NCBI GenBank assembly: GCA_046590575.1
Contig: JBKJUS010000203.1
Span: 1 to 32,999 of the forward strand
DNA from: DATLNF01 sp046590575
GTDB taxonomy: Bacteria; Actinomycetota; Actinomycetes; BP-191
Length of the DNA: 32,999 nucleotides
Reading direction: 5' to 3'
Part shown: positions 1 to 7,703 of the stretch, one piece after another
Layout: every line of letters begins with the position of its first letter
Position numbering within the stretch: position 1 is the stretch's first letter
Translations under genes and position numbers: made by a program
Notes under the pieces: model-generated
The model's input: the letters and a program-made list of their open reading frames with translations, nothing else
Database searches by the model: none
Told to the model about the DNA's origin: nothing

Positions 1-379
1 CCAGCGCCTGCTCACCGGTGTCGGGCTGGCTCACCAGCAGAGCATCCGTGTCAACGCCAAGCTTCTGGGCGTAGTCGGGGTCGAGGGCGTGCTCGGCGTC
101 GATGAACGCCGCGATGCCGCCGGCCTTCTGCGCCTGAGCGATCGCGTGCAGCGCCAAGGTCGTCTTTCCCGAAGACTCCGGCCCGTATATTTCGACCACC
201 CGACCGCGCGGCAACCCGCCGATGCCGAGAGCGATGTCCAAGGCGATCGACCCGGTGGGGATCACCTCGATCGGCACCCGCGGGTTGTCGCCGAGGCGCA
301 TCACCGAGCCCTTGCCGAAGTTCTTGTCGATCTGGGCCAGCGCGGTCTCGAGCGCCTTATCCCGGTCCATCCCTGCCAT
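1..379 (-). CDS. recA: RecA recombinase, N-terminal part (gene runs off the left edge)
   Basis: Central ATP-dependent strand-exchange protein of homologous recombination and co-protease for LexA cleavage in the SOS response. Only the first 126 codons are present. The family N-terminus (MAGMDRDKALETALAQ) is followed by the Walker A loop GPESSGKTT at about residues 67-74, then FIDAEHALDP and the LVSQPDTGEQAL segment, all typical of RecA. I chose the ATG at 379 because the protein then begins like Streptomyces and Nocardioides RecA. An in-frame ATG at 418 would add 13 residues (MPIAPDEQKWGQQ), but it lies about 2 nt after the putative proximal -10 hexamer, so transcripts from that promoter would not include it. 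Upstream lie a LexA box and a second promoter. The identity is certain; only the start is open. Confidence 0.96.
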   Translation of the reverse strand, partial: MAGMDRDKALETALAQIDKNFGKGSVMRLGDNPRVPIEVIPTGSIALDIALGIGGLPRGRVVEIYGPESSGKTTLALHAIAQAQKAGGIAAFIDAEHALDPDYAQKLGVDTDALLVSQPDTGEQAL

Positions 380-420
380 CTGCTGGCCCCACTTCTGCTC
401 GTCGGGTGCGATCGGCATTC

Positions 421-443
421 ACGCTAGGTGCTCGGTGCGACAA
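421..443 (-). promoter_or_regulatory. Putative RecA_NDp-type (PafBC-like) proximal recA promoter
   Basis: Read on the minus strand, TTGTCG (438-443) and TAGCGT (421-426) are separated by 11 nt. This is the spacing of the mycobacterial RecA-independent DNA-damage promoter motif TTGTCR-GTG-N8-TANNNT. The central GTG is CAC here, so the match is imperfect. In M. tuberculosis, recA has such a proximal promoter plus a distal LexA-controlled one, the same arrangement as seen here. Confidence 0.5.
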
Positions 444-508
444 CAAACGCCCCCGCAGGGACATCTGTGGACCACCGCCCGCGTCGATCGCGTACGGCGA
501 ACGCTACA

Positions 509-522
509 CGAACACGTGTTCG
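509..522. promoter_or_regulatory. LexA-binding SOS box upstream of recA
   Basis: CGAACACGTGTTCG is a perfect 14-bp palindrome. It matches the actinobacterial/Gram-positive SOS box (CGAAC-N4-GTTCG). It lies about 130 bp before the chosen recA start and about 40 bp after the DUF3046 stop. A -10-like TAGCGT follows it on the minus strand (503-508, read leftwards), consistent with a LexA-repressed distal recA promoter. Confidence 0.88.
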
Positions 523-563
523 ACTCTGAGCAGCGACACGCCGCGACTCCCCGACTCCTGGAG

Positions 564-758
564 CTACCGCTCGTGCGCCGGAACGTCGTAGAGGTCGCAC
601 ACCGCGAGCCAGACCGTCTTCGGCTTCTCCCCGGCAGCCAGCGCCTCGACGACCGAGCGCCCGCCGAACGCGGCAAAGGACACGTCGCGCGCCACGGACT
701 CGGCGTACGCCGTGCCAAACCGCTCGCCCATCCGTTCCCAGAACACCGTCAGCCGCAC
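564..758 (-). CDS. DUF3046 family protein
   Basis: A 64-residue protein of the actinobacterial DUF3046 family, recognised by its start (MRLTVFWERMGERFG), the central GGRSVVEALAAGEKPKTVWLA-like block and the end CDLYDVPAHER. Its function is unknown. Members almost always sit immediately upstream of recA, as in M. tuberculosis Rv2738c. The start is a GTG preceded by TAGGGT and exactly 6 nt with no Shine-Dalgarno sequence, so it is probably translated from a leaderless mRNA. The gap to recA contains the SOS box, so recA can be transcribed independently. No catalytic motif is visible. Confidence 0.9.
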   Translation of the reverse strand: MRLTVFWERMGERFGTAYAESVARDVSFAAFGGRSVVEALAAGEKPKTVWLAVCDLYDVPAHER

Positions 759-764
759 CCGCCC

Positions 765-770
765 ACCCTA
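765..770 (-). promoter_or_regulatory. -10 element of leaderless DUF3046 promoter
   Basis: TAGGGT on the minus strand lies 6 nt before the GTG start at 758, the TANNNT-N6-start layout of actinobacterial leaderless transcripts. The same layout recurs in this window. Confidence 0.55.
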
Positions 771-780
771 CGGGGACAGC

Positions 781-817
781 GCGACGCCCCCGGCGGGGGA
801 AATCCCGGGGGCGTCGC
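781..817 (-). terminator. Hairpin terminator downstream of the 111-aa membrane protein
   Basis: A perfect 13-bp inverted repeat (781-793 with 805-817, GCGACGCCCCCGG) with an 11-nt loop lies 27 bp beyond the stop of the minus-strand gene ending at 845. There is no T-tract, which is common for actinobacterial terminators. It separates that gene from the DUF3046 promoter. Confidence 0.7.
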
Positions 818-844
818 GGTCGGGCGGTGGTGCCGGTCGGAGAA

Positions 845-1180
845 CTAGGCAGCGCGGGGAAGACGCCGCTCGATCTCGACCGCCTCGTCCTGCGTCTTGC
901 GGGAGAGCCCGCTGATGTACGACGTGACCTCGCGGACGACGTCGGCGACACCGATCAGCACGACACCGGTGGCAACGTGATGCATCCACGTCTCACGGAG
1001 CGGCTGGTTGAACGCGGTGAAGACCGAGTAGTCGAGCGCCCACGCGGCGCCGATCGCGAGGCCCGCGCCAACAGTGCGGGTCAGTGCCTTGGGTGCCTTG
1101 ACGGGCACGAGCTCGTCGAGGATCCCCATCGCAACGCCGAGGCCGAGGGCCAGGCCAACCAGGATGACGAACGCGTACAC
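845..1180 (-). CDS. Small integral membrane protein, function unknown
   Basis: A 111-residue protein with about three hydrophobic segments: residues 1-21 (MYAFVILVGLALGLGVAMGI), about 48-68 (GAGLAIGAAWALDYSVF) and about 80-100 (HHVATGVVLIGVADVV). The C-terminal tail is charged (SRKTQDEAVEIERRLPRAA). I chose the GTG at 1180 because AAGGAGG lies 5 nt upstream; it is among the strongest ribosome-binding sites in the window. An in-frame start at 1225 exists but ignores this site. The gene stands alone between a hairpin terminator downstream and a hairpin-rich leader with its own terminator upstream, so it may be attenuated. I do not recognise the family. Confidence 0.75.
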   Translation of the reverse strand: MYAFVILVGLALGLGVAMGILDELVPVKAPKALTRTVGAGLAIGAAWALDYSVFTAFNQPLRETWMHHVATGVVLIGVADVVREVTSYISGLSRKTQDEAVEIERRLPRAA

Positions 1181-1283
1181 AGCTGCCTCCTTGAGGCTGG
1201 TGTCGGCGGTGTATCCGCCGTACACCTACTTCGACATCGACGACCCGACGCGAGTTACACCGCAAGCAAGAAAAACGAGACAG

Positions 1284-1341
1284 AAAAAAACGAGACGCGT
1301 GGCCTTGGCTCCACCCCCGCGGAGCCCAGCCACGCGTCTCG
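1284..1341 (-). terminator. Strong intrinsic terminator/attenuator, minus strand
   Basis: A 13-bp perfect stem (1291-1303 with 1329-1341) continues, after a small internal loop, into a 6-bp stem (GGCTCC/GGAGCC) closed by a C-rich 8-nt loop. Read on the minus strand it is followed directly by seven T residues (complement of A at 1284-1290) and a further T-rich stretch. This is a textbook Rho-independent terminator, rare in such GC-rich DNA. No minus-strand gene lies upstream of it. It must therefore end a small RNA or attenuate the leader of the gene starting at 1180. Confidence 0.8.
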
Positions 1342-1546
1342 CCGTGCGCGGGTCGCCCGCCCCCCGGCAGGGCGACCCGTGACCAAGAGAGGGCGTCCCC
1401 CGCGTTCTCCCTCTTGTTGCTCAGGAGTCTGGGCGCATCAGGTGAGCCCTGACTGTCGGCAGCGCGACCAGACTGGTGTCGGGTGGGTGACATCACGCGA
1501 CCTCTCCAAGCAGCGCGATGTCCCTACGTCGGGGGAGAATCACCAG
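1342..1546. other. Non-coding region with two further hairpins (possible small RNA)
   Basis: Together with the terminator hairpin this forms the only gene-free stretch above 300 bases (1181-1546). It holds a perfect 10-bp hairpin (1349-1358 with 1370-1379; loop containing six C on the plus strand). A second hairpin has 7 pairs, the outermost a G-U pair (1387-1393 with 1409-1415; loop containing five C). Three successive stems with C-rich plus-strand loops recall the actinobacterial 6C RNA class, but I cannot confirm a match. On the minus strand the same segment ends at a true T-tract terminator. The lhr promoter must also lie here. No credible ORF is present. Confidence 0.45.
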
Positions 1547-4500
1547 ATGGGTGCCCTCGCCGCGTTCTCCCCCGCGGCCCGCGCGTGGTTCGAGGCGTCG
1601 TTCGCCGCGCCCACCGCTGCCCAGGAAGGCGCCTGGCAGGCGATCGCGCAGGGTGATCATGCGCTGGTCGTCGCGCCCACCGGATCGGGCAAGACGCTGG
1701 CCGCCTTCCTCTACTCGCTCGACCGGCTCGCGGCCGAGCCAGCACCCGACCCGAAGAAGCGGCTGCGCGTCCTCTATGTCTCGCCGCTGAAGGCACTCGC
1801 CGTCGACGTCGAACGCAACCTCCGCGCTCCCCTCATAGGTATCCGGCAGGCCGCCGCGCGAATGGACCTACCGGTGCCCGATCTCACCGTCGGCATACGC
1901 AGCGGCGACACGCCGGCGGACGAACGGCGACGTTTTGCCAGCGTGCCGCCGGACATCCTCATCACGACTCCGGAGTCGCTCTTCCTCCTCCTCACCTCGC
2001 AGGCCCGCGAGGCTCTCCGATCCGTCGAGACCGTGATCGTCGACGAGATCCACGCGATGGTGGCGACGAAGCGAGGCGCCCACCTGGCCCTGAGCCTGGA
2101 GCGCCTCGACGCGCTCTTGGAGCGGCCGGCCCAGCGGGTCGGCCTGTCCGCGACCGTGCGGCCGCTCGACGAGGTCGCCCGGTTCCTCGGCGGTGCCAGC
2201 GCGGTCACCGTCGTCAACCCGCCGAGCGCCAAGACGATAGAGCTCGACGTCGTCGTACCAGTCGAGGACATGAGCGCCCTGGGTCACGGCACCGGTCTCA
2301 TGGCTGAAGGCGGCTCGGCGGCGGGCGCCGAGCAGCGCGCGTCCATCTGGCCGGCTGTAGAGCTGCGCATCGTCGAGCTGATCCGCGCGCACCGCTCGAC
2401 CATCGTCTTCGCCAACTCGCGTCGGCTGGCCGAGCGACTCTGCAGCCGGCTCAACGAGATCGCCGCCGAGCAGGACGCGCTCGCTTCGACTCCGCGGTAC
2501 GACGAAGACACGCCGCGCGAGTTACGTCGTAGCGCGGAGTCGAGCCATGCGGCCGGAAGTGGCGATCGAGCGTCGTACGACGGACTGACGCCGGTCAACA
2601 CCTCGGGGGAGACGAGCGGCTTCGGGCAGAGCGGGCTCGGCATCGGGGCGACCGGCGCCCCGAGTGAGATCGCCCGCGCGCACCACGGCAGCGTCAGCCG
2701 TGAGCAGCGGGTGCTCATCGAGGAGGCGCTCAAGGCCGGCCGGCTGCCGGCGGTCGTCGCCACGAGCAGCCTCGAGCTCGGCATCGACATGGGTGCGGTC
2801 GACCTCGTCATCCAGGTCGAGTCGCCGCCCTCGGTCGCGAGCGGGCTGCAGCGGGTCGGCCGCGCAGGTCATCAGGTCGGCGCGATCTCACGCGGTGTGC
2901 TGCTGCCGAAGTACCGCGGTGACCTCGTGCCCTCGGCGGTCGTCGCCGAGCGGATGCGCGCAGGTGAGATCGAGTCGATGGCCTACCCGCGCAACCCGCT
3001 CGACGTCCTGGCCCAGCAGATCGTCGCGATGCTCGCGATGGAGTCGTGGACCGTGGATGACCTCGCGACCGTCGTACGCCGGGCCGCGCCGTTTGCCACG
3101 ATGCCGCAGAGCGTCTTCGAGGCGACCCTGGACATGCTGGCCGGGCGCTACCCGAGCGACGACTTCGCCGAGCTACGGCCGCGCATCGTCTGGGACCGGG
3201 TGACCGGCACGCTGACCGCGCGGGCCGGCGCGCAACGGCTGGCGGTCACGAGCGGAGGCACGATCCCCGACCGCGGACTCTTCGGCGTCTTCCTCGTCGG
3301 GGAGAAGGGATCTCGGGTCGGCGAGCTCGACGAGGAGATGGTCTACGAGTCGCGGGTCGGTGACGTCTTCCTGCTGGGCAGCAGCAGCTGGCGGATCGAG
3401 GAGATCACCCATGACCGGGTGCTCGTATCCCCCGCACCGGGGCAGCCCGGGAAGATGCCCTTCTGGCACGGCGACGCTCCTGGCCGCCCGATCGAGCTCG
3501 GCCGGGCACTCGGCGCATTCCTGCGCGAGATGAGCTCCCTCGATCGGCCGCAGGCGCTGGAGCGGGCAGCAGCAGCTGGCCTCGACGCCTGGGCCGCAAC
3601 CAACCTCGTCGACTACCTCGACGAGCAACGTCGAGCCACCGGCCACCTGCCCGACGACCGGACCATCGTGGTCGAGCGCTTCCGCGACGAGCTCGGCGAC
3701 TGGCGGCTGTGCGTCCACTCGCCCTTCGGCGCGCAGGTCAACGGTCCGTGGGCCATGGCGCTGGCCGCGCGGCTGCGCGCGTCGATGGGCATCGAAGTGC
3801 AGTCGATGCACTCCGATGACGGCATCGTCCTGCGGCTGCCGGAGGCCGACGAGGCACCCGACGCGAGCGTTGTCCTGCTGGAACCTGAGGACGTGGACCG
3901 GGCGGTGCAGGACGAGGTCGGCGGGTCAGCGTTATTCGCCTCGCGCTTCCGCGAGTGCGCCTCCCGCGCCCTGCTACTCCCCCGCCGCAGCCCGGGGCGC
4001 CGTACTCCGTTGTGGCAGCAGCGACAGCGCAGCGCGGCACTGCTGCAGGTCGCATCGCAGTTCGGCAGCTTCCCGATCGTCCTCGAGACGATGCGCGAAG
4101 TGCTGCAGGACGTCTTCGACGTGCCTGGCCTCAAGGAGCTGATGACCGACGTACAAGCTCGCAAGGTGCGCCTGGTCGAGGTCGAGACGCCGGCGCCCTC
4201 ACCGTTCGCCCGCACGCTGTTGTTCGGCTACGTCGGCGCTTTCATGTACGAGGGTGACGCTCCTCTGGCGGAGCGCCGCGCCCAGGCCCTCTCGCTCGAT
4301 CCCGCGCTGCTCGCCGAGCTGCTCGGTCAGAGCGAGCTGCGCGAGCTGGTCGACGCCGACGCACTCGGCGAGCTCGAGCGTGAACTGCAGCGGCTGGTGC
4401 CCGAGCGGTTCCCGCGTGATGCCGACGGCGTCACTGACCTGCTGCGCTGGGTCGGTGATCTGACGACGGCTGAAGCGATCGAGCGAGGTGCTACGCCGCA

Positions 4501-6259
4501 ATGGCTTGCACAGCTCGAGGACGAGCGCCGCGCTTTCCGCGCCCACGTCGCCGGGGAGGAGCGATGGATCGCGGCTGAAGACGTCGGCCGGCTGCGCGAC
4601 GCTCTCGGCGTACCTGTGCCCATGGGTGTGCCCGAGATCTTCGCCGAGCCGGTGCCCGATCCGCTCGCCGATGTCGTCAGTCGCTATGCGCGCACCCACG
4701 GCCCGTTCGTCGCCGCCGACGCAGCCGCCAGACTCGGGCTGGGCGCGGCCGTCGTCACCACCACCCTGTCGCGACTGTCTGCGACAGGGCGCGTCGTCCA
4801 CGGCGAGTTCCGACCTGGCGGCAGCGGCATCGAGTGGTGCGACGCCGAGGTGTTGCGGTCCGTACGCCGGCGCTCCCTGGCCAAGCTCCGCCGGGAGGTC
4901 GAGCCCGCGCCGGTTGAGGCGCTCGCGCGTTTCCTCCCCGCGTGGCAGTCGATCGGCCCGGCGGCCGGCCGCGGGCTCGACGCCCTCATGCGCGCGGTCG
5001 AGCAGCTGCAGGGGGTCCCGGTGCCCGCGACCGCCCTCGAGCGGCTCGTGCTGCCGGCTCGCGTCGCCGACTACAGCCCGGCGATGCTCGACGAGCTGTG
5101 CGCGAGCGGCGAGGTGCTCTGGGCCGGCGTCGGCACGTTGCCCGGCAACGACGGCTGGGTCGCCCTGCACCTCGCCGACACCGCCGAGCTCACGCTGCCG
5201 CCGCTCGACGGCGACGCCACGACGACGCGGACGATGACCGCGATCGCCGAAGCGCTCCAGGGAGGAGCTGCGCTGTTCTTCCGCGCGTTGTCCGACCGTG
5301 TCGGCAGCACCCTTGGCGCCGCGATCGACGACGCGGAGATGACGCGCGCCCTCTGGGACCTGGCGTGGGCCGGCACGGTGACCAACGACACCTTGGCGCC
5401 GCTGCGCACCCTCCTCGGCCGCGGCCGAGCGCCGTCCACCCGACGCCCACTGCCGGGCCGATCCTCCCGTGGCCGCGGCGGTCCAGCTCTGCCCACGCGC
5501 AGCGGGCCGCCGATCGCCGCCGGCCGGTGGAGTCTGCTGCCCGACCGCGTGACCGATACCACCCGACGCGCGCACGCACTCGCTGAGATCCTGCTCGATC
5601 GGCACGGCATCGTGACTCGCGGCGCTGTCATGGCTGAACGCGTGCCCGGCGGGTTTGCCGGGGTCTACCCCGTCCTCAAGGCTTTCGAGGAGTCCGGGCG
5701 GTGCCGACGGGGCTACTTCGTCGAAAGCCTCGGCGCTGCGCAGTTCGCGATGCCGGGCGCTGTGGACCGCATGCGCACGATGACGTCGTCGACTCCCCCC
5801 GCATCCGCAGCGACCGAGGACTCGACCCTCTGGTTGGGCGGACCGCAGCCGATACGCCGTCGTACGCCGACCGGCCCGCGGGCGCTGGTGCTCGCCACTA
5901 CCGACCCAGCCAACCCGTTCGGCGCCGCGTTGCCGTGGCCGGAGCGCACCGTCAACCTCGACGGAGACGCCAAAGGTCACCGGCCTGGGCGGAAGGCCGG
6001 GGCGCTGGTCGTCATGGTCGACGGCTCCCTGGTGCTCTACGTCGAGCGCGGCGGCAAGACGCTGCTGACCTGGAGCGATGGCCCCGATGTGCTCCAGCCG
6101 GCGGTCGATGCACTCGCCCTCGCAGTGCGCGACGGCTCACTCGGCAAGCTCGCTGTCGAGCGCGCTGACGGTGAAGGCGTGCTGTCCACTCCCCTGGGCC
6201 AGGCGCTCGAGTCGGCTGGCTTTCGACCAACACCACGCGGTCTGCGGCTGCGCGCATGA
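1547..6259 (+). CDS. lhr: Lhr-type large superfamily 2 helicase
   Basis: A 1570-residue ATP-dependent 3'-5' DNA helicase of the Lhr (large helicase-related) family; size and domain content are normal for bacterial Lhr. Visible motifs are Walker A APTGSGKT (residues 43-50), the DEIH box (166-169), SAT (201-203) and the helicase domain 2 block ELGIDMGAVDLVIQVESPPS with GLQRVGRAGHQVG. These are followed by the long Lhr winged-helix/beta-barrel and C-terminal region. I chose the ATG at 1547 because GGGGGAG lies 7-8 nt upstream and the family N-terminus begins there; the frame is open much further upstream only because of high GC. Residues about 310-373 are a low-complexity linker built partly from an inverted-repeat sequence. 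nei2 follows 27 bp downstream, the conserved DNA-repair pair seen in mycobacteria. Confidence 0.95.
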   Translation: MGALAAFSPAARAWFEASFAAPTAAQEGAWQAIAQGDHALVVAPTGSGKTLAAFLYSLDRLAAEPAPDPKKRLRVLYVSPLKALAVDVERNLRAPLIGIRQAAARMDLPVPDLTVGIRSGDTPADERRRFASVPPDILITTPESLFLLLTSQAREALRSVETVIVDEIHAMVATKRGAHLALSLERLDALLERPAQRVGLSATVRPLDEVARFLGGASAVTVVNPPSAKTIELDVVVPVEDMSALGHGTGLMAEGGSAAGAEQRASIWPAVELRIVELIRAHRSTIVFANSRRLAERLCSRLNEIAAEQDALASTPRYDEDTPRELRRSAESSHAAGSGDRASYDGLTPVNTSGETSGFGQSGLGIGATGAPSEIARAHHGSVSREQRVLIEEALKAGRLPAVVATSSLELGIDMGAVDLVIQVESPPSVASGLQRVGRAGHQVGAISRGVLLPKYRGDLVPSAVVAERMRAGEIESMAYPRNPLDVLAQQIVAMLAMESWTVDDLATVVRRAAPFATMPQSVFEATLDMLAGRYPSDDFAELRPRIVWDRVTGTLTARAGAQRLAVTSGGTIPDRGLFGVFLVGEKGSRVGELDEEMVYESRVGDVFLLGSSSWRIEEITHDRVLVSPAPGQPGKMPFWHGDAPGRPIELGRALGAFLREMSSLDRPQALERAAAAGLDAWAATNLVDYLDEQRRATGHLPDDRTIVVERFRDELGDWRLCVHSPFGAQVNGPWAMALAARLRASMGIEVQSMHSDDGIVLRLPEADEAPDASVVLLEPEDVDRAVQDEVGGSALFASRFRECASRALLLPRRSPGRRTPLWQQRQRSAALLQVASQFGSFPIVLETMREVLQDVFDVPGLKELMTDVQARKVRLVEVETPAPSPFARTLLFGYVGAFMYEGDAPLAERRAQALSLDPALLAELLGQSELRELVDADALGELERELQRLVPERFPRDADGVTDLLRWVGDLTTAEAIERGATPQWLAQLEDERRAFRAHVAGEERWIAAEDVGRLRDALGVPVPMGVPEIFAEPVPDPLADVVSRYARTHGPFVAADAAARLGLGAAVVTTTLSRLSATGRVVHGEFRPGGSGIEWCDAEVLRSVRRRSLAKLRREVEPAPVEALARFLPAWQSIGPAAGRGLDALMRAVEQLQGVPVPATALERLVLPARVADYSPAMLDELCASGEVLWAGVGTLPGNDGWVALHLADTAELTLPPLDGDATTTRTMTAIAEALQGGAALFFRALSDRVGSTLGAAIDDAEMTRALWDLAWAGTVTNDTLAPLRTLLGRGRAPSTRRPLPGRSSRGRGGPALPTRSGPPIAAGRWSLLPDRVTDTTRRAHALAEILLDRHGIVTRGAVMAERVPGGFAGVYPVLKAFEESGRCRRGYFVESLGAAQFAMPGAVDRMRTMTSSTPPASAATEDSTLWLGGPQPIRRRTPTGPRALVLATTDPANPFGAALPWPERTVNLDGDAKGHRPGRKAGALVVMVDGSLVLYVERGGKTLLTWSDGPDVLQPAVDALALAVRDGSLGKLAVERADGEGVLSTPLGQALESAGFRPTPRGLRLRA
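2486..2582. repeat. Palindromic repeat element within the lhr coding sequence
   Basis: TCGACTCCGCG-G-TACGACG (2486-2504) is matched by its inverted complement (2525-2543) with a single G/G mismatch, around a 20-nt loop. A perfect 12-bp palindrome, CGTCGTACGACG, follows at 2571-2582. All of this lies inside the variable linker between the two helicase domains and stays in frame. It looks like a REP-type palindromic unit tolerated in a dispensable loop. Confidence 0.55.
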
Positions 6260-6286
6260 TGACGCGGCCGCGGACAGTGACACCGC

Positions 6287-7108
6287 ATGCCTGAGGGTGA
6301 CACCGTCTGGCTGGCCGCCTCGCGCATGCGTGCGGCATTCACCGGCCGCGTGCTGACCCGGACCGACTTCCGGGTCCCGCGCTACGCCACCACCGATCTC
6401 AGCGGCCGTCCGGTGCTCGACGTCGTCAGCCGCGGCAAGCACATGCTCACCCGGATCGATGGCGGGGTGACGCTCCACACGCACTTCAGGATGGACGGCA
6501 CCTGGCGCCTGCACCGTCCGGGTCAGCCGTGGGGAGGTGGCGCCGGGCATCAGATCCGCCTCGTCCTCGCCAACGCCGAGTGGGTCGCGGTCGGCTACCG
6601 GATGCCGGTCGTCGACCTGGTGGCCAGCGACGCGGAACACACGGTCGTCGGCCACCTCGGCCCCGACCTCCTCGGCGACGACTGGGACCTCGATGAGGCG
6701 GTACGTCGGATCCGCGAACGTCCGGACCGCGAGATCGGCCCGGCGCTGCTCGACCAGCGCAACCTCGCGGGCATCGGCAACCTCTACAAGGCCGAGACGC
6801 TGTACCTACGCGGCATCACGCCCTGGACGCCCGTCGGCGAGATCGAAGACCTGCCTGCGATCGTCACCCTGTCCCGCCGACTGCTGATGGCCAACCGCGA
6901 ACGCTGGGAGCAGACCACCACCGGCGACACCCGGCCCGGCCGGACGCACTGGGTCTTCGAGCGAGAGAAGCAGCCGTGCCGGAGATGCGGGCAGCAGGTG
7001 CGGCTGGCCGAGCAGGTCGAAGCGGTGCCGGTTGGGACAGGTCAGCCGACGTACGGTCGCAAGACCTACTGGTGCCCGCTCTGCCAGCGCGGACCAGCGC
7101 CGTCCTGA
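6287..7108 (+). CDS. nei: Fpg/Nei family DNA glycosylase/AP lyase (Nei2 type)
   Basis: A bifunctional DNA glycosylase/AP lyase for oxidised bases in base excision repair. The 273-residue protein begins MPEGDTV, giving the catalytic Pro2 and Glu3. A conserved Lys sits at about residue 51, a helix-two-turn-helix at NLAGIGNLYKAE (159-170), and a C-terminal zinc finger has Cys231, Cys234, Cys263 and Cys266 (CRRC ... CPLC). Length and motifs are complete. It follows lhr by 27 bp on the same strand, the same pairing as M. tuberculosis Rv3296-Rv3297, so the two are probably co-transcribed. The MPEGDTV versus MPELPEV signature assigns it to the Nei rather than the Fpg (MutM) side. Confidence 0.94.
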   Translation: MPEGDTVWLAASRMRAAFTGRVLTRTDFRVPRYATTDLSGRPVLDVVSRGKHMLTRIDGGVTLHTHFRMDGTWRLHRPGQPWGGGAGHQIRLVLANAEWVAVGYRMPVVDLVASDAEHTVVGHLGPDLLGDDWDLDEAVRRIRERPDREIGPALLDQRNLAGIGNLYKAETLYLRGITPWTPVGEIEDLPAIVTLSRRLLMANRERWEQTTTGDTRPGRTHWVFEREKQPCRRCGQQVRLAEQVEAVPVGTGQPTYGRKTYWCPLCQRGPAPS

Positions 7109-7165
7109 TCTCCGCGAAGCTTCCCGATGCAGTGAGGTGGAGCGGCGAGGCGTCACACTGTGGTC

Positions 7166-7699
7166 ATGACCCTGACCCGCACGGCGGCCCCGCGTTCACG
7201 TCAGGACCGCGGCAACGGAGCACGCATCGCACGGATTCGCAGAGGAGTTGTTCTCCTCCTCGGCGCGCTCGCCATCGAAGTCTTCATCTCACGTGGTCCA
7301 CTGCGCTTCTACTACGTCCCGCTGTTTGCCGGCGTGACCTACCTCGCCGCCGCGCTGGTCAGTGGCAAGCGCGGCACCGCGTGGGCCGCCGGGCTGGTCT
7401 TCACCTGGTGGGGGCTCTGGGTCGTGGGCACCGCGGAGTCGCCCTACGTCGCGCAGCGCTCGACCCCGATGCTGCTACTGTGTCTTGGCACCGCCGTACT
7501 GATGGCCGGTCTGCTGAGCCGACTCGGCTATGCGATCGACCTGCTCAGCGTCGGTCTGGCGATGATCCTGGGCGGGGTGTTCTTCCTGCTCGAGACGCAC
7601 AGCCGCAACCTCTTCGGCGAGGACGACTTCTACGCCGCACTGCTCGCTGTCTGGGGGCTCTACGAACTGCTGCCCGTCGTCATGCGGCGGTCCCGGTAG
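7166..7699 (+). CDS. Multi-pass membrane protein, function unknown
   Basis: A 177-residue protein with an arginine-rich N-terminus (about 27 residues) followed by five or six hydrophobic segments: VVLLLGALAIEVFI, YVPLFAGVTYLAAALV, AAGLVFTWWGLWVVG, PMLLLCLGTAVLMAGLL, LLSVGLAMILGGVFFLLE and AALLAVWGLYELLPVV. It ends in RRSR. I do not recognise the family and see no catalytic motif. I chose the ATG at 7166. A GTG two codons upstream is also possible; neither has a clear ribosome-binding site. CACACT lies 6 nt before the ATG and may be a weak leaderless -10. It converges on the TetR gene with a 4-nt gap, and its proximity to nei2 (57 bp) allows read-through. Confidence 0.72.
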   Translation: MTLTRTAAPRSRQDRGNGARIARIRRGVVLLLGALAIEVFISRGPLRFYYVPLFAGVTYLAAALVSGKRGTAWAAGLVFTWWGLWVVGTAESPYVAQRSTPMLLLCLGTAVLMAGLLSRLGYAIDLLSVGLAMILGGVFFLLETHSRNLFGEDDFYAALLAVWGLYELLPVVMRRSR

Positions 7700-7703
7700 G
7701 CGG

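Noticed and set aside
380..418. RecA start at the ATG at 418
   Set aside because: It adds 13 residues not typical of the family, has no Shine-Dalgarno sequence and sits directly after a -10-like hexamer. It is kept only as an alternative.
827..1546. A 240-codon N-terminal extension of lhr on the plus strand
   Set aside because: The open frame is a by-product of high GC. It runs through the opposite-strand membrane protein gene, its terminator and three hairpins. The Lhr N-terminus and a Shine-Dalgarno sequence are at 1547.
4199..5980. 593-codon minus-strand ORF opposite lhr
   Set aside because: It has no start context or recognisable domain, its composition is that of an antisense frame (His/Gly/Arg/Gln-rich), and it lies entirely within well-supported lhr.
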